Shown here: in pieces, positions 1 through 10,041 of the stretch | How the letters are laid out: each line of letters starts with the position of its first letter | How positions within the stretch are numbered: the stretch's first letter is position 1 | From: Craspedostauros australis | Taxonomy: Eukaryota > Bacillariophyta > Bacillariophyceae > Mastogloiales > Achnanthaceae | Direction: 5' to 3' | NCBI GenBank assembly: GCA_026770025.1 | Contig: JAMXDE010000032.1 | Span: forward strand, 310,001-374,000 | Length of the DNA: 64,000 nt | Position numbers and translations under genes: made by a program | The notes under the pieces: generated by a model | The model's input: only the letters and a program-made list of their open reading frames with translations | Database searches by the model: none | Told to the model about the DNA's origin: nothing

Positions 1-1
1 C

Positions 2-1021
2 ACTCCAGGGCATCTCACAACTCTTGGAAGTCCCATCTCTGAGGCATCCTTTGAACCAGATCCTCAAGCCAGCACACAGATCGCAGCAGCCAGATCCGTT
101 CATTCTCCTGTTGTTCGTTTTTCTGAGACGCTCGTTGACACCCCTTTGGTGACAGCGCCACCGCAAACCAATCCATCCAACAAGCGCGCGCGTTTCGAGG
201 AGGACCATCGCGACACAACCACCACCACCAACACCAGCCCACCAGCGAACACCAACGAACACGAATTGGGACCAAGGAAGATCGATTTTGGCGAAGTCGG
301 CGAATTGACAAAAAATATGAAGAAGATGACCGTCAACCCATTGGGCCAGGAATTCAAGGCCCTCGTCTTGGGGGGCCTGCATCTTATCCCCATCAGTGTG
401 GACGAACCAACCAAAACTGCGAATCAAGCTGATCAGCGTCGTGGCTTTTCAATCCACTACCACTGCCCGTACCTCATGCACTGGGAGAATGTGGCATTCC
501 AAATTGTGGAGGAGAGTGCACGGCAATTCTTGGAGCTCTCCCTCAAGGTCGATGTGCGATTTTTCGATGCAGCAACTTACTTGCCACAGACAGATGAGAA
601 CACACAGGACAGCAAGCATGAAGTGGCCAAGATGTTCTCCAAGGAGCAGGCTGGAGTGCAGCTGTACTATGACAAATTGTTTGAAGCAGCAAGCATGGAC
701 TTCCCTGTGTCTGATGGCTTCATGTTTGTCAAGGTGCGCAAACTTTTCCCGTCCAAGGTGGTACCGAACTTCGTTGACCGCTTCGAGCAATACAAAGATG
801 TTGCGCATGACGAAGATCCGCTCGAGTGCACTGAGATCAACACAAACTTTGGATACAATGTGAAGAACGAAGGCGACGACACTGATCCAGTGTCTTTTGT
901 CATGAACACTGCAACTGTGTTGTGCCCCAAACAGCAGAACTCTGCCACGTCTGCGACTCCGAAGAGAAACACCAAACGCTCACTCAGACGCCCAAAGGCA
1001 ACAACCCCAATGGCACCTTAA
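2..1021 (+). CDS. Unknown protein, 3' part (5' end outside window)
   Basis: The reading frame is open from base 2, so the gene starts before the window; 339 codons and a TAA stop are visible. The first ~100 visible residues are rich in Ser, Thr, Pro and Asn with a Thr run, a likely disordered stretch containing a basic NKRARF patch that could be a nuclear signal. From about residue 110 the sequence looks folded, with alternating hydrophobic segments, a FSIHYHCPYLMHW block and acidic turns. The last ~30 residues are basic and low in complexity (KRNTKRSLRRPK). I recognise no family or catalytic motif. It could be a host gene or the product of an old mobile element; nothing visible decides this. 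Confidence 0.6.
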   Translation, partial: TPGHLTTLGSPISEASFEPDPQASTQIAAARSVHSPVVRFSETLVDTPLVTAPPQTNPSNKRARFEEDHRDTTTTTNTSPPANTNEHELGPRKIDFGEVGELTKNMKKMTVNPLGQEFKALVLGGLHLIPISVDEPTKTANQADQRRGFSIHYHCPYLMHWENVAFQIVEESARQFLELSLKVDVRFFDAATYLPQTDENTQDSKHEVAKMFSKEQAGVQLYYDKLFEAASMDFPVSDGFMFVKVRKLFPSKVVPNFVDRFEQYKDVAHDEDPLECTEINTNFGYNVKNEGDDTDPVSFVMNTATVLCPKQQNSATSATPKRNTKRSLRRPKATTPMAP

Positions 1022-2145
1022 TTACTCCACACATCAATAGTCCCACACAAGTCAATCAACCACAACACGAACAAATGCGCACTTAATCAGCAAAACCAGC
1101 ACAGTTGCCAACAACACAGGAGTGGTGCTTCTCGGGTTTGTGAGTTGCTTCGCTCTCCGCGCTCCAACACTGGTTGCCCCGGTCATGCTATTCAGTCCAA
1201 GCCACCGTAGCGTACGTGTTTCATTTCAGCTTATTTTCTGACCTATGGTAATTTTCATTTTTTACCGTTGCTCCCCTTGTTGGGAAACATCAAGGACAAA
1301 TTCCGCGATGGCGGCTTCTGGGACAAATCTCGGTGGCTGCAGGTGCCATAGGTCGCGCTATACCCAGCACAGATGGCATCATGTTCATGTCGGGCGACGC
1401 ATCGCTCGAGGCCATGGGGTACGTCGTATCACATAAATATAATGTTATAGGTCGTACTCGTAGCTCGTAAGACCAAGGAGCGTACCAATGGAGGGGGTAC
1501 AGGAAGAAGAGAAGATGATGCCAATCGTCGGTTAGTTGCTCCAGCAACTCCACGAGGAGGGTGGGGAGAGAAATCTGCCGCCTTGCCTGCAGCAAAACGA
1601 CTTCGCTGTCGATGAGAAGCCGTCAGAGGCGATCACTCTTGTCCCTTCTCTTTCCCACAGACATGAAAATGGGAAGTCTCCAATCACAACTCCATCACAA
1701 AACAGTTCTCGACCGAAGCAGAAGAGACAGGACACGAGGATTCTGTGGCGCCTCACATCGAAAGGGGCGATTGGTTGCCACACCGGATGAAAGCACAACG
1801 AATGAGGTTCCGCTTTGTTCGGGAAACGAGAACGGTGGGATCGCTGCGTTGATTGCCTTGCCTGGACGCTTTCCTCTGATCTGCGAGTATTTGGCGCTCG
1901 GCACCAGCCCTCGTGCGCTGCTGCTGTGTTTGATGCGCGGCTTCTGCTTGTGGGCAAGAGCAGTCCCAGTCCATGCTTGTATGGTGCAGGTCCGGTACGA
2001 GCATGCTTCCTGGCGATCACGACCAGGAGGGAGGCCTTGACGGGAAGGCCACAAAAAGCAACCGAACAATTCACCACTCTCGCAAAGCAAACGAGTAACC
2101 AACCATCCAAGCAAACAAAGAACCAACACCCTCCGGAAAGCAACC
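1022..2145. other. Intergenic, no gene recognised
   Basis: This 1.1-kb gap separates the unknown gene from the 214-residue gene. Overlapping open frames on both strands here have no consistent coding character. The stretch near 1430-1480 is AT-rich with TAC/GTA-rich words such as GTCGTACTCGTAG. The last ~100 bases before 2146 are rich in A and C, as expected of a leader upstream of a start codon. Confidence 0.4.
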
Positions 2146-2790
2146 ATGGTGGCAATCCCCCAAGACCCTCTCATGCAAGCTGCTTTGCAGCATTCACGCA
2201 CAGTCAGAGCAACCAAAGGCTCGGCTGTGGGAGACGCACACCTTGCACAGAATCCATTCAATCGCAGCGAAACGCCGCCGCCCATGACATCATCGAACAG
2301 TTCCCATGATGCCGATAGCCCATCCTCGATTTCGGAAACCTCCGCCACGGACAACCTCATTCGGACATCCCCCTCTGCCCCGTGCCGCGATCGCGTGTTC
2401 CGGCGATGGCTGGATGTCAACTTCTCGCCACGTCAAACGCAGATCCTCGAAAACTACCACGACTTCCGCATGGGCCAAGGCGATCCCCTCCTCTTGGAAA
2501 TCACGCGCCAGCATCAATCGGCCTACCGTCGCATCAGCGCGAGTTCCCTTCCATGCGCTCCCTTTCTGGAGGTGGAGGGACAGGACGGCACCGAGAATGA
2601 CACGGCAGCCGCCATCAAAGACAACGCAACGCGTGCGATGCCGACGACAAAGATGGAATCACCCATTGCTCACACGGCATTCTCTTTCTTGCAGGATGTC
2701 ATTCACATCGGGAAGGAGATCATGGGGATTCCCACCACCCCGCCGACAGCCCAAACAGCGGAAGGTACGGCAAAGACAACATCGAAGTAG
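2146..2790 (+). CDS. Hypothetical protein, 214 aa
   Basis: The ATG at 2146 lies in a good eukaryotic context (CAACCATGG) and opens a 214-codon frame ending in TAG. Residues ~40-75 are rich in Ser, Thr and Pro (MTSSNSSHDADSPSS) and look disordered. Residues ~80-125 are the most protein-like part, with a Trp-containing segment (FRRWLDVNFSPRQTQILENY) and a helix-forming stretch. The C terminus is Thr- and Pro-rich. I recognise no family. The gene runs toward the ALDH-like gene on the other strand, with about 0.5 kb between their ends. It may be lineage-specific. The long minus-strand frame over its 5' half is taken as a shadow. Confidence 0.45.
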   Translation: MVAIPQDPLMQAALQHSRTVRATKGSAVGDAHLAQNPFNRSETPPPMTSSNSSHDADSPSSISETSATDNLIRTSPSAPCRDRVFRRWLDVNFSPRQTQILENYHDFRMGQGDPLLLEITRQHQSAYRRISASSLPCAPFLEVEGQDGTENDTAAAIKDNATRAMPTTKMESPIAHTAFSFLQDVIHIGKEIMGIPTTPPTAQTAEGTAKTTSK

Positions 2791-3281
2791 AGTACGCACT
2801 CGCAGAACGTACCATGTGAAAGGACACATCAGTACTACTCCACGAGTACATATGCGAGCAGTATCTGCAATGCAACAACACGTGGTCTGCATGCATGAAT
2901 TCATTTTGTATCTCAATGAACGCAAATCAGTCAAACGGCCGGGTCTCTCCGGAACATGCGACTATCAAGATTGTGACAACAGATGTACGTATGGTACCAT
3001 CCTCTCCCATTTGCATGACTACGAGTACCCGTACGATAACATCACATTATACATATTCGACTTGACTCAACACACAAGCACAAAGTGTATCAACAACAGA
3101 GAGAAGGGCAAGTGAAACAGCAGAGTAGGTATTCTGGTGTAACAGTAGATTTGAAAAGCTAACGTAAAGTGTTGCGCGTGTTGAGGACTTGCACAATCAA
3201 GTGAGAGCCTGCGATCATTCCCATGTGATGGTGTGCCATGGTGTACTATGTCTAATTGTTCAGCAGCACAAGCAGGATCGC
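2791..3281. other. Intergenic between convergent genes
   Basis: These are the 3' flanks of the 214-residue gene and the ALDH-like gene. Several TAC/GTA-rich words occur (CTCCACGAGTACATATG near 2840, ACTACGAGTACCCGTAC near 3020), a word class seen at several gene boundaries in this window. No coding signal is seen. Confidence 0.4.
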
Positions 3282-5294
3282 TCATGGCGTCATCGGCGAC
3301 ATGTACGGCCCGGTCAGCTTGTCACCGAAGAGGATGGCAATGACCGGCTGCGGCAGAATCAGTTGCAGGAACCTCACGAAGAAAAGGCAAAGCAAGGAGA
3401 TCGTCGCGCTCGCGAAGGAGTCAGTCATCATAGAAATATGCACGGCATCCAGCACGATGGGCGGTGGCATGTTGTTGCTGTCCGTGACGGGGGCTGCCTC
3501 TAACCCGGCCGTATACTGCACGACGCATTTGTCCATGCGCTTCAACCCGTAGCAGTTGCCAATGTAGGATCTTCCACTTTGGTGCGAATACTCCATCGCA
3601 TGACCGCCCCAACGGCCACCCTTGGCTGACACGCCGTACCCGAAGGCTGTGCTTGTGTTGATGCACACGCTGCTGTACCTCAGTGCAGCCAGTACATCGT
3701 TTGATAGTTCGACGGTCTTGGGATGCATGAGGTTGCACACCAACGATCCGAAGAAGATGTTCTTGTCGTTGAGGAGAGGGACGGCAGTGTTCAGGAGGTA
3801 ATCGGTGGGGTCCTGGTCCTCGCCGCCGCCTGGAAACTCCACGATGGCAATCAATGCCGAGAATGCTTCGCTGGCCAGCAGGTCCTTGTTGAAACCCTCC
3901 TCGCCGGGAGTGCCGCATTCGACGACCACGATGGTGTCGGTGATTCCCTGTTGCGCGAACTCCAGGCGCAAGTCCGGATCATCGTCCAACGCAAAGCTGA
4001 ACCTGGATTGGACCACGGTTGCTTGTCCCTGTTTCTCGTGGCTCGAGAGCAGCTTCTTGCCCTTCTCAATGACGCCGGGGTAGTACGCCGGGTCTTGTGG
4101 CATGGTAGCAACCGCTTCATCGAAGAGCTTGCGGAACTGAGCCTTCTGCTTCCACTCCTTGGGAAGGACGAGACTCTGGCTGGACAAGCAATTGGACCCA
4201 CCGTTGGTCTTGCGCGTTGTCAGGAACGTGGTGACGATGTTCTTGAGCTCCTTCTCGGTGTACACGCCCGGTGTGATGATGCATGGGCTGGCGCAGCCTA
4301 GTTCGGAGGTGATCATCTCGTGGATCTCAGCTTTGGACTTGGTTGGGCGTGTCTTGGCGAGCTCGACCTCGAGCTTCTCGACCGTGGCGAGCGAACCAGT
4401 GATGTGGATGTGCTTCGTGAGCGGATTTCCAAGAACGTGTTTGCTAGTGTAGGCATTGCCATGATCCAACATCTGCTTCACGTAGCCTCGCCTGATGAGC
4501 GGCTCGAAGATGATCTCGTAGACAGCGAGGAGGTATGGGCGCAGGGGGTGGTGCTTGATGAGGATGGGTTCTTTGCGAGTGAAGATGGTGTTGATGGTAT
4601 CGAGCAATCCGAGGAACATTTGGTTGCCGGCCACCAGCACAACAGAGAACCCTGGGCTGTTGGGATTCCCGTCGGGTCCTGCGACATCCAACGGAATCTC
4701 TCTGCCGTTGAGCTCGTCGTCGTACGCCTCCAGTTCATCTTCACGGCACCAGGCGTTGTATTGGTGGTTGGGGATCGAGGGAACCACAACCCGTCCAAGC
4801 TGCTTGTACTTGCCCTTGATGGTTTGCATCGTGGTGGCATTCTTGATGCAGTCCGGCACGTAGGTTGGCTCCTCGAGGTTCTTCTCGCGCTGCTCACGCA
4901 AGCTGATTTTGTACTTGAACGCCGACTCCCACCCACTGCAGATGTTGTTCATCGAGCCTCCGGTGCAGAATCGTGTGAGGCTCATATGATAGTGAATGTT
5001 CGTTGGTGTTTTGAAAGGATCCTTCACGAGCTCATCCTTCTTCTTTGCGCTGCAGAGCTTGTGGACCCGTGCGTCATCAAAGATCCATTGGTTGACTGAC
5101 TCCCAGTCACGATGGCGGCTATGAAAGGTGTGGATGAGTTCGCGGGTAATTGCCAACCATTCCTCATCCTCCAGCGCTTGAATCTCTTTGCGCTTCGCGG
5201 ACAGCTCGTTGAGGGTGTCAGCCAGGAGCGTGGATCCTGCCTTGTCGTACTCCGCGGCACAGTCCTCGGCTTTGAAGTTGATTGTGGTGGTCAT
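3282..5294 (-). CDS. Divergent aldehyde-dehydrogenase-like protein with C-terminal membrane anchor, 670 aa
   Basis: The start is placed at the ATG at 5294 (MTTTINFKAEDC). The open frame runs 44 codons further upstream but reads as low-complexity leader there. The ALDH superfamily is recognised from its core order: an IKHHPLRPY segment where the cofactor-binding Lys normally lies, a HITGS segment like the usual FTGS, SELGCASPCII with the general-base-type Glu near residue 331, and TNGGSNCLSSQ with a candidate nucleophile Cys near 369. After the catalytic domain an SATISLLCLFFVRFL segment is followed by PVIAIL, a probable tail anchor, and ~20 polar residues. It is longer than the usual ~500-residue ALDH and clearly divergent, so substrate and activity are open. 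Family membership rests on motif reading only. Confidence 0.72.
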   Translation of the reverse strand: MTTTINFKAEDCAAEYDKAGSTLLADTLNELSAKRKEIQALEDEEWLAITRELIHTFHSRHRDWESVNQWIFDDARVHKLCSAKKKDELVKDPFKTPTNIHYHMSLTRFCTGGSMNNICSGWESAFKYKISLREQREKNLEEPTYVPDCIKNATTMQTIKGKYKQLGRVVVPSIPNHQYNAWCREDELEAYDDELNGREIPLDVAGPDGNPNSPGFSVVLVAGNQMFLGLLDTINTIFTRKEPILIKHHPLRPYLLAVYEIIFEPLIRRGYVKQMLDHGNAYTSKHVLGNPLTKHIHITGSLATVEKLEVELAKTRPTKSKAEIHEMITSELGCASPCIITPGVYTEKELKNIVTTFLTTRKTNGGSNCLSSQSLVLPKEWKQKAQFRKLFDEAVATMPQDPAYYPGVIEKGKKLLSSHEKQGQATVVQSRFSFALDDDPDLRLEFAQQGITDTIVVVECGTPGEEGFNKDLLASEAFSALIAIVEFPGGGEDQDPTDYLLNTAVPLLNDKNIFFGSLVCNLMHPKTVELSNDVLAALRYSSVCINTSTAFGYGVSAKGGRWGGHAMEYSHQSGRSYIGNCYGLKRMDKCVVQYTAGLEAAPVTDSNNMPPPIVLDAVHISMMTDSFASATISLLCLFFVRFLQLILPQPVIAILFGDKLTGPYMSPMTP

Positions 5295-5643
5295 CTTGAT
5301 CTCTACATACAAAGACAGAGACAGAGAGTGAGAGGTCGTTAGCGCTGGATGGTGTTGAAGGACGTGATGCGTTGATGCTGTTTCCTTTGGATTGTGATGT
5401 TGCTGGTATGGTGTCTTCAATCGCAAGCAACCTCGGAAAATTAATGACGACGACGACGATCACAACGCAAAGACGCCAGCGCCAGCGCCAACGTCAATGG
5501 TGATGGTGATGGTGATGATCGAGAAGGGAGGGCAACGAAGGAGGGCAATGTCGCAAGGAACCATGGATCGCAAACCAAGGATCATGGATTGGGATTGCCA
5601 TCACTGGGTGTTCTTCGACGAACTTCGTCGGAACTTTGGTGAC
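5295..5643 (-). promoter_or_regulatory. Upstream region of the ALDH-like gene with a possible 5'-UTR splice acceptor
   Basis: Read on the minus strand, a CT-rich tract runs into TTTGTATGTAG (AG ending at 5303) nine bases before the chosen ATG, which looks like a 3' splice site. If it is used, the leader is spliced and the in-frame upstream codons are not translated. A short GGTGAT repeat lies near 5497-5520. No gene is seen. Confidence 0.35.
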
Positions 5644-6782
5644 TGCGGATAAACAGCCTCATTCACAATCGTGACTTGATTCTGCGAACGTGTTGGATGG
5701 ATCTTGTGCCACAAGAATGGGGGACGATAGAAATCCACAACAAGCCATGACAACACAGAGAAAGACAATCAATTGCCTCTGTTGATCATGATGGACTGAA
5801 ACGGCACAAGCCAGGCCATGTCGCCGGAAGCAAGAAAGCAGTGAACGATACGTGCAGTGACCACATGTCATGAAACAGAAATGCCCGTTCAAAGCATCCG
5901 TGAGTTTTGAGCCTTCCAATGGCTCCCACCTCCATAGCTCGTACTTGCAAGAGGCTCACTCTGCAGTCCAGGAACTTCTCAATCAGTTCAGGTGTCTGAT
6001 GGTGACCCGTCTCTCCACCACCACTTCCACCTCCGTCTCCAGCAGCGAAGTTGAGCTACCTTGGGTCGAGGCCGGGATTTATTGAGATTCGCGGACAGTA
6101 ACGAAACTAGCAGTCCTTCTCTCCTTGGGCAATTTGCGGTCTCTTGTTTCCGCAACACTCCCGAAGCGCTGTTTCGCAGTCGTTGCTGCACACGTTTCGC
6201 TGGGAAAGTGGAACAATGTGGTACGACTATCGGTGCGAATGTGTTGGCTTTCTGCACAGGAACGACGAAAGACCACTTTCCTCGTCTCCACATCAAAGAG
6301 GGCAACACTGAACACGGTCACGCCGTGCTCGTTGATGGGAAGGGGATTGACATCCGAATTGCGTCGAAGTTTGCGCGCCAAATTTGTTGTTTTCTTTGTT
6401 GGTTCACGGGATTCAGGTGGCATGTTGTTCACGATGTTTTATGTTCGGACATGTCTGACGACAAACAATATTGTCCAGAGAAGCACAGACACCGAATTAT
6501 GAAATGAGAACAGGAGAGACTCTTGTGCTTGCGGACAAACAACGAAGTCCGTTTGTGGCGGTTGTTGGCGCACAACGCGCGACACAAAACAAGAGACAGG
6601 AAGAGCTACGGACAATGAGGGAACGGGAAGTACGACCAAGGAGAGATGACGAGATCAGGCACAACGACACCTGTCCAATGCATTCCACCAATCATGACAG
6701 GCACAACACACTTCCCGAATTGTCGCACACAACAGTCCCAGCGAGATCGAGTCATACCTCATCATACCGCTACGTTTCAATA

Positions 6783-9746
6783 ATGAGTTCATTTGATGCC
6801 CATCACTGCGGACACAACGACCATGACAATCAGGGAAGCAGCAGCAACAACAACAGCAGAGAGCACGGAAATCCATCACCATCACCACCACCACCACCAC
6901 CACCACTACCACTACCACAGCGATCATTCGAAGAGAATGACATTGACATTGACAGCGACAGCAATGGAGGCGACAGTGATGTTGCTATAGCGAGCGTTGA
7001 AACCCCATCAGGAAAAACGCGGGATGACATCGTTGAAGGCACAGTCCAAAGCACCGTTGAAAGCACGCTGGATAGCACACGGGACACTTCACAGCCCAAC
7101 CCTGCCCAGGTACCTTCTTTGCTGGAATCGACATTGCAATCAACACCAACATCAACAGCATCCGCGCCATCCACACCATCCATCAATATTCTGACGTTGA
7201 CAGAGCATGGTGCCCAGCCAGCGACGCTTGATAACCGAACTCCATCCGTGAGTTTCCATGTCGGCAATCGCGCTGACACTCACATCGATCCAGAGCCTTC
7301 TCAGCCCCCCAACCGAGGTCGCAGTCACGATCGCAATCATTCCGTCCACAGTGCACGGCCGCTGTCAATCAACGGCCGTCGCTACTCAACAGCAAGCCTC
7401 CGATCCAGCTTCTCCCAAGCAAATTCGACCACCCGGTTGCAACGACGACGACGCAGCAGTGACATGCAAAGCATTGACCGCAAGGTGCGATCTTCCCGCA
7501 CCCGTCCTCGGAAGCAGGTCACGCAAACCGATCGCTTCAACCAAATCCAATCTCACCTCCAAAAGGAAGACGCCTCGAAAACGCAACGTGCGTCTCATCA
7601 ACAAACAACCGACGACAGAAAACAGAGACACGAAGCCAAGCTTGATCGACCTCAGCGAAATCAACACAAAATATCCTCCGACGATGATGCTTCCCATGGA
7701 AGTGACTCACCCATCCAAAGTACCGCTGAGAAAAGGCGCCAGTCGCATGATAGCTCATCTTCAGAATCTTCTTACATTCAATTCGGCTCTGTCAGCGAAG
7801 TCCGCCTGGGAGACCTTTTCAGTGACCAAACAACGATCGCCGATGATCTTTCTGGTGCGTACGATGCTTCTGAGAATACCAATCGCGACAGCAACGGACG
7901 CGTCGATAGCAGCCCTGGCTTGGACCTGCAACAGGATGCAACGGATCCAAATCAAAAGGCTCCGATCATGGCGACGCTGGCGCCTTGCGTTGATCAGGTT
8001 CGGGAAGGTCTCAAGGACGAAATCACGCAAGAGCTTCGAATCCAACAACAGAGTGCGAGGGTGTCGTACGATTACACTCACCTTCAAACTGCCATCGTGG
8101 TGGCGAGCGACGGGAAGGCCGTGGATATGGAGAACACCATGCTCGCCGACGGACGAAGTGAAAACCTCCACGAGAACAACGACGAGTCAGACAGCAATGC
8201 TGCAGTCGCTCAACGCAAGCGCCGGCAATTGCAGATGGTGGCAATTGCCATCTGTTTACTCAGCACAATCGGAATTGTCGTAGCTGTCATCCTTGCCACA
8301 GGCGCGGGCACAGATGCTGGTAATGGCAGTGCCGTCGGAGACAACGAAACAGACGACCAGGTGGGATTTAGCAACACTTCATCTCCAACCATCATGCCAA
8401 CACTCTCTCCGACACCCTCCCCGACACCCTCTCCGACCTTCTCCCCGACACCCTCCCCGACCTCCCCCCCGACAACTAAAATATCATCTTTTCCGACTCT
8501 GTCAACGGACATGGACCTTCTCGTCAGCATCATCGGTCCTGCCTTGATGGGGCCGCCTTCCTTCACCAACGCAACGGTATTCATGGACAAAGAATCAGAC
8601 GAATATCAAACCGTGCTGTGGATGTCAACCTCCGATCAACGGACTGCGGAGTTGATACTGCGGAACGACCCTTCTGACGCCGCGCACCTGCTGGAACGCT
8701 ACATCGTCTCCAAGATGTACCTCGCAATGAATGGATTCGCGTGGAGAAACCAGCCCAACTTCCTCACCGACATGGACATCTGCCTGTGGAACCAAGTGGA
8801 ACCCCAAGAATATGGTATTTTCTGCGATCCGGAAGGCTTTGTCCAATCCATCATGTTCATCGACAACAACATGGAAGGCACCATCCCTTTGGACTTCTAC
8901 CAATTGTCCAATCTACAGAATGTATGCTTCAGCGTCAACTTCAAAATCACTGGGACGATTTCGTCGTACATCGGCAACTTGCGCAATCTGGCTACTTTCC
9001 AAGCCCACTCGACCAGCCTCAGTGGATCAATCCCAACAGAAATTGGATTGCTGGTGGACCTGATGCAACTGTACCTACCCTCCACACGACTCTCTGGGGA
9101 AATCCCGTCAGAGCTCGGGCGCCTCACGGCGCTGACCCAGCTTGACCTCTTCGAAACTCAGATCTCCGGCACGATCCCAACTGAACTGGGGAATTGCACG
9201 AGCATGGTCATTTTGGGAATGCATGACATGCCAAAGCTGAACGGGACTTTACCATCCGAACTGGGGAGGATGACGAGGCTGGCCAACGTCTTCTTCACAA
9301 ACACGGGCCTGAGCGGAACAGTTCCCTCGTCTTTCGCCCAGATGTTCAACCTGTTCCAATTCCACATTGAAAGATCCAGGATCACTGGCAACCTGGATCC
9401 GATCTTTTGCAGTGACAACACGGTCCCGGCAGACATGTGGAGCGACTGCAGACCGGATCTTGTCAATGGTAACCCAGCCCGTGTGGCATGCAGCTGTTGC
9501 GCAGTCTGTTGCAGCGACGGCCAGGCATGCGAGAGGCGAATACCGCAACACGCCGAATGCAACAGAAATTGCGTCGCCTGCGATACTTTTGGCAAAGGTG
9601 TCTATGCGTCGACCTGCGAATCGTGTCCGTCCTTCCATGATCCCGACACGAACGAGACTGTGCATCAGTGCTCCGGCTCGTGCCAATGGAATTCAACAGA
9701 GGGCGTTTGCCAGACCAGAACAACCGGATTCTACGATGGTGATTGA
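6783..9746 (+). CDS. Single-pass transmembrane LRR protein, copy 1 (~987 aa)
   Basis: The ATG at 6783 (MSS-DAHHCGHND) is chosen because the same residues begin the sister copy's uninterrupted frame; the frame also stays open upstream to an ATG at 6504, which the sister does not support. Residues 1-480 are disordered and charged, rich in Ser, Asn, His and Arg, with a poly-Pro run. One membrane helix (MVAIAICLLSTIGIVVAVIL) lies at about 485-507 after a basic RKRR stop. A SPTPSPT repeat follows, then a folded region, about seven plant-type LRRs (LSGSIPTEIG, LSGEIPSELG) at ~700-890 and a Cys-rich tail (SCCAVCCSDGQAC). There is no kinase domain. The LRRs should lie outside the cytosol; ligand and partner are unknown. 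Confidence 0.85.
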   Translation: MSSFDAHHCGHNDHDNQGSSSNNNSREHGNPSPSPPPPPPPLPLPQRSFEENDIDIDSDSNGGDSDVAIASVETPSGKTRDDIVEGTVQSTVESTLDSTRDTSQPNPAQVPSLLESTLQSTPTSTASAPSTPSINILTLTEHGAQPATLDNRTPSVSFHVGNRADTHIDPEPSQPPNRGRSHDRNHSVHSARPLSINGRRYSTASLRSSFSQANSTTRLQRRRRSSDMQSIDRKVRSSRTRPRKQVTQTDRFNQIQSHLQKEDASKTQRASHQQTTDDRKQRHEAKLDRPQRNQHKISSDDDASHGSDSPIQSTAEKRRQSHDSSSSESSYIQFGSVSEVRLGDLFSDQTTIADDLSGAYDASENTNRDSNGRVDSSPGLDLQQDATDPNQKAPIMATLAPCVDQVREGLKDEITQELRIQQQSARVSYDYTHLQTAIVVASDGKAVDMENTMLADGRSENLHENNDESDSNAAVAQRKRRQLQMVAIAICLLSTIGIVVAVILATGAGTDAGNGSAVGDNETDDQVGFSNTSSPTIMPTLSPTPSPTPSPTFSPTPSPTSPPTTKISSFPTLSTDMDLLVSIIGPALMGPPSFTNATVFMDKESDEYQTVLWMSTSDQRTAELILRNDPSDAAHLLERYIVSKMYLAMNGFAWRNQPNFLTDMDICLWNQVEPQEYGIFCDPEGFVQSIMFIDNNMEGTIPLDFYQLSNLQNVCFSVNFKITGTISSYIGNLRNLATFQAHSTSLSGSIPTEIGLLVDLMQLYLPSTRLSGEIPSELGRLTALTQLDLFETQISGTIPTELGNCTSMVILGMHDMPKLNGTLPSELGRMTRLANVFFTNTGLSGTVPSSFAQMFNLFQFHIERSRITGNLDPIFCSDNTVPADMWSDCRPDLVNGNPARVACSCCAVCCSDGQACERRIPQHAECNRNCVACDTFGKGVYASTCESCPSFHDPDTNETVHQCSGSCQWNSTEGVCQTRTTGFYDGD

Positions 9747-9926
9747 GGAAACACATCAGAGGAGCCCCCATCCCGTCCCGTCACAAATGAAACTGCGCGA
9801 AGAGTTGATGGGACAGCAGCTCTCATGGAAGGTACCTACATTCCACATGCACGAACGGAGTTATGCGTACCTGCGCTCATCCCCGATGTAGCTACGAGTA
9901 GAAAGTAATATTGGTATGGTGCGCGT

Positions 9927-9952
9927 ACACACACACACACACACACACACAC
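9927..9952. repeat. CA microsatellite in the 3' flank of LRR copy 1
   Basis: An uninterrupted AC repeat of about 13 units. The matching site near 39757 in the sister copy has about four units fewer, so it has changed length since the duplication. Confidence 0.9.
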
Positions 9953-10041
9953 CCTATCCGAAATAGAGAACCCACAATGTTAGTAGAGGACAGTCAGAAC
10001 GCTTTCGTGGAGGTTGTTGCCAATGGAGGTGTTTGCGAGAC

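Larger units (their letters stand above)
5644..10025. repeat. Segmental duplication, copy 1 (4.38 kb)
   Basis: Base-by-base comparison shows near-identity with 35438-39845, beginning at TG(C/T)GGAT(A/G)AACAGCC and ending at GCCAATG. The match covers about 1.1 kb of 5' flank, the whole LRR gene and about 280 bases of 3' flank, including a CA microsatellite of different length in the two copies. Similarity outside the coding frame is as high as inside it, which points to a recent DNA-level duplication. Confidence 0.92.

Noticed and set aside
1695-2420. 241-codon minus-strand ORF upstream of and across the 214-residue gene
   Set aside because: It runs antisense to a better-supported plus-strand gene and has an irregular Cys/Arg-rich composition.
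7258-8283. 341-codon alternative-frame ORF inside LRR copy 1, with a 358-codon counterpart at 37085-38161
   Set aside because: It is open in both copies only because they are recent duplicates and this region is rich in CA-type codons. The composition is basic and low in complexity with no independent sign of selection; the main frame explains the sequence.
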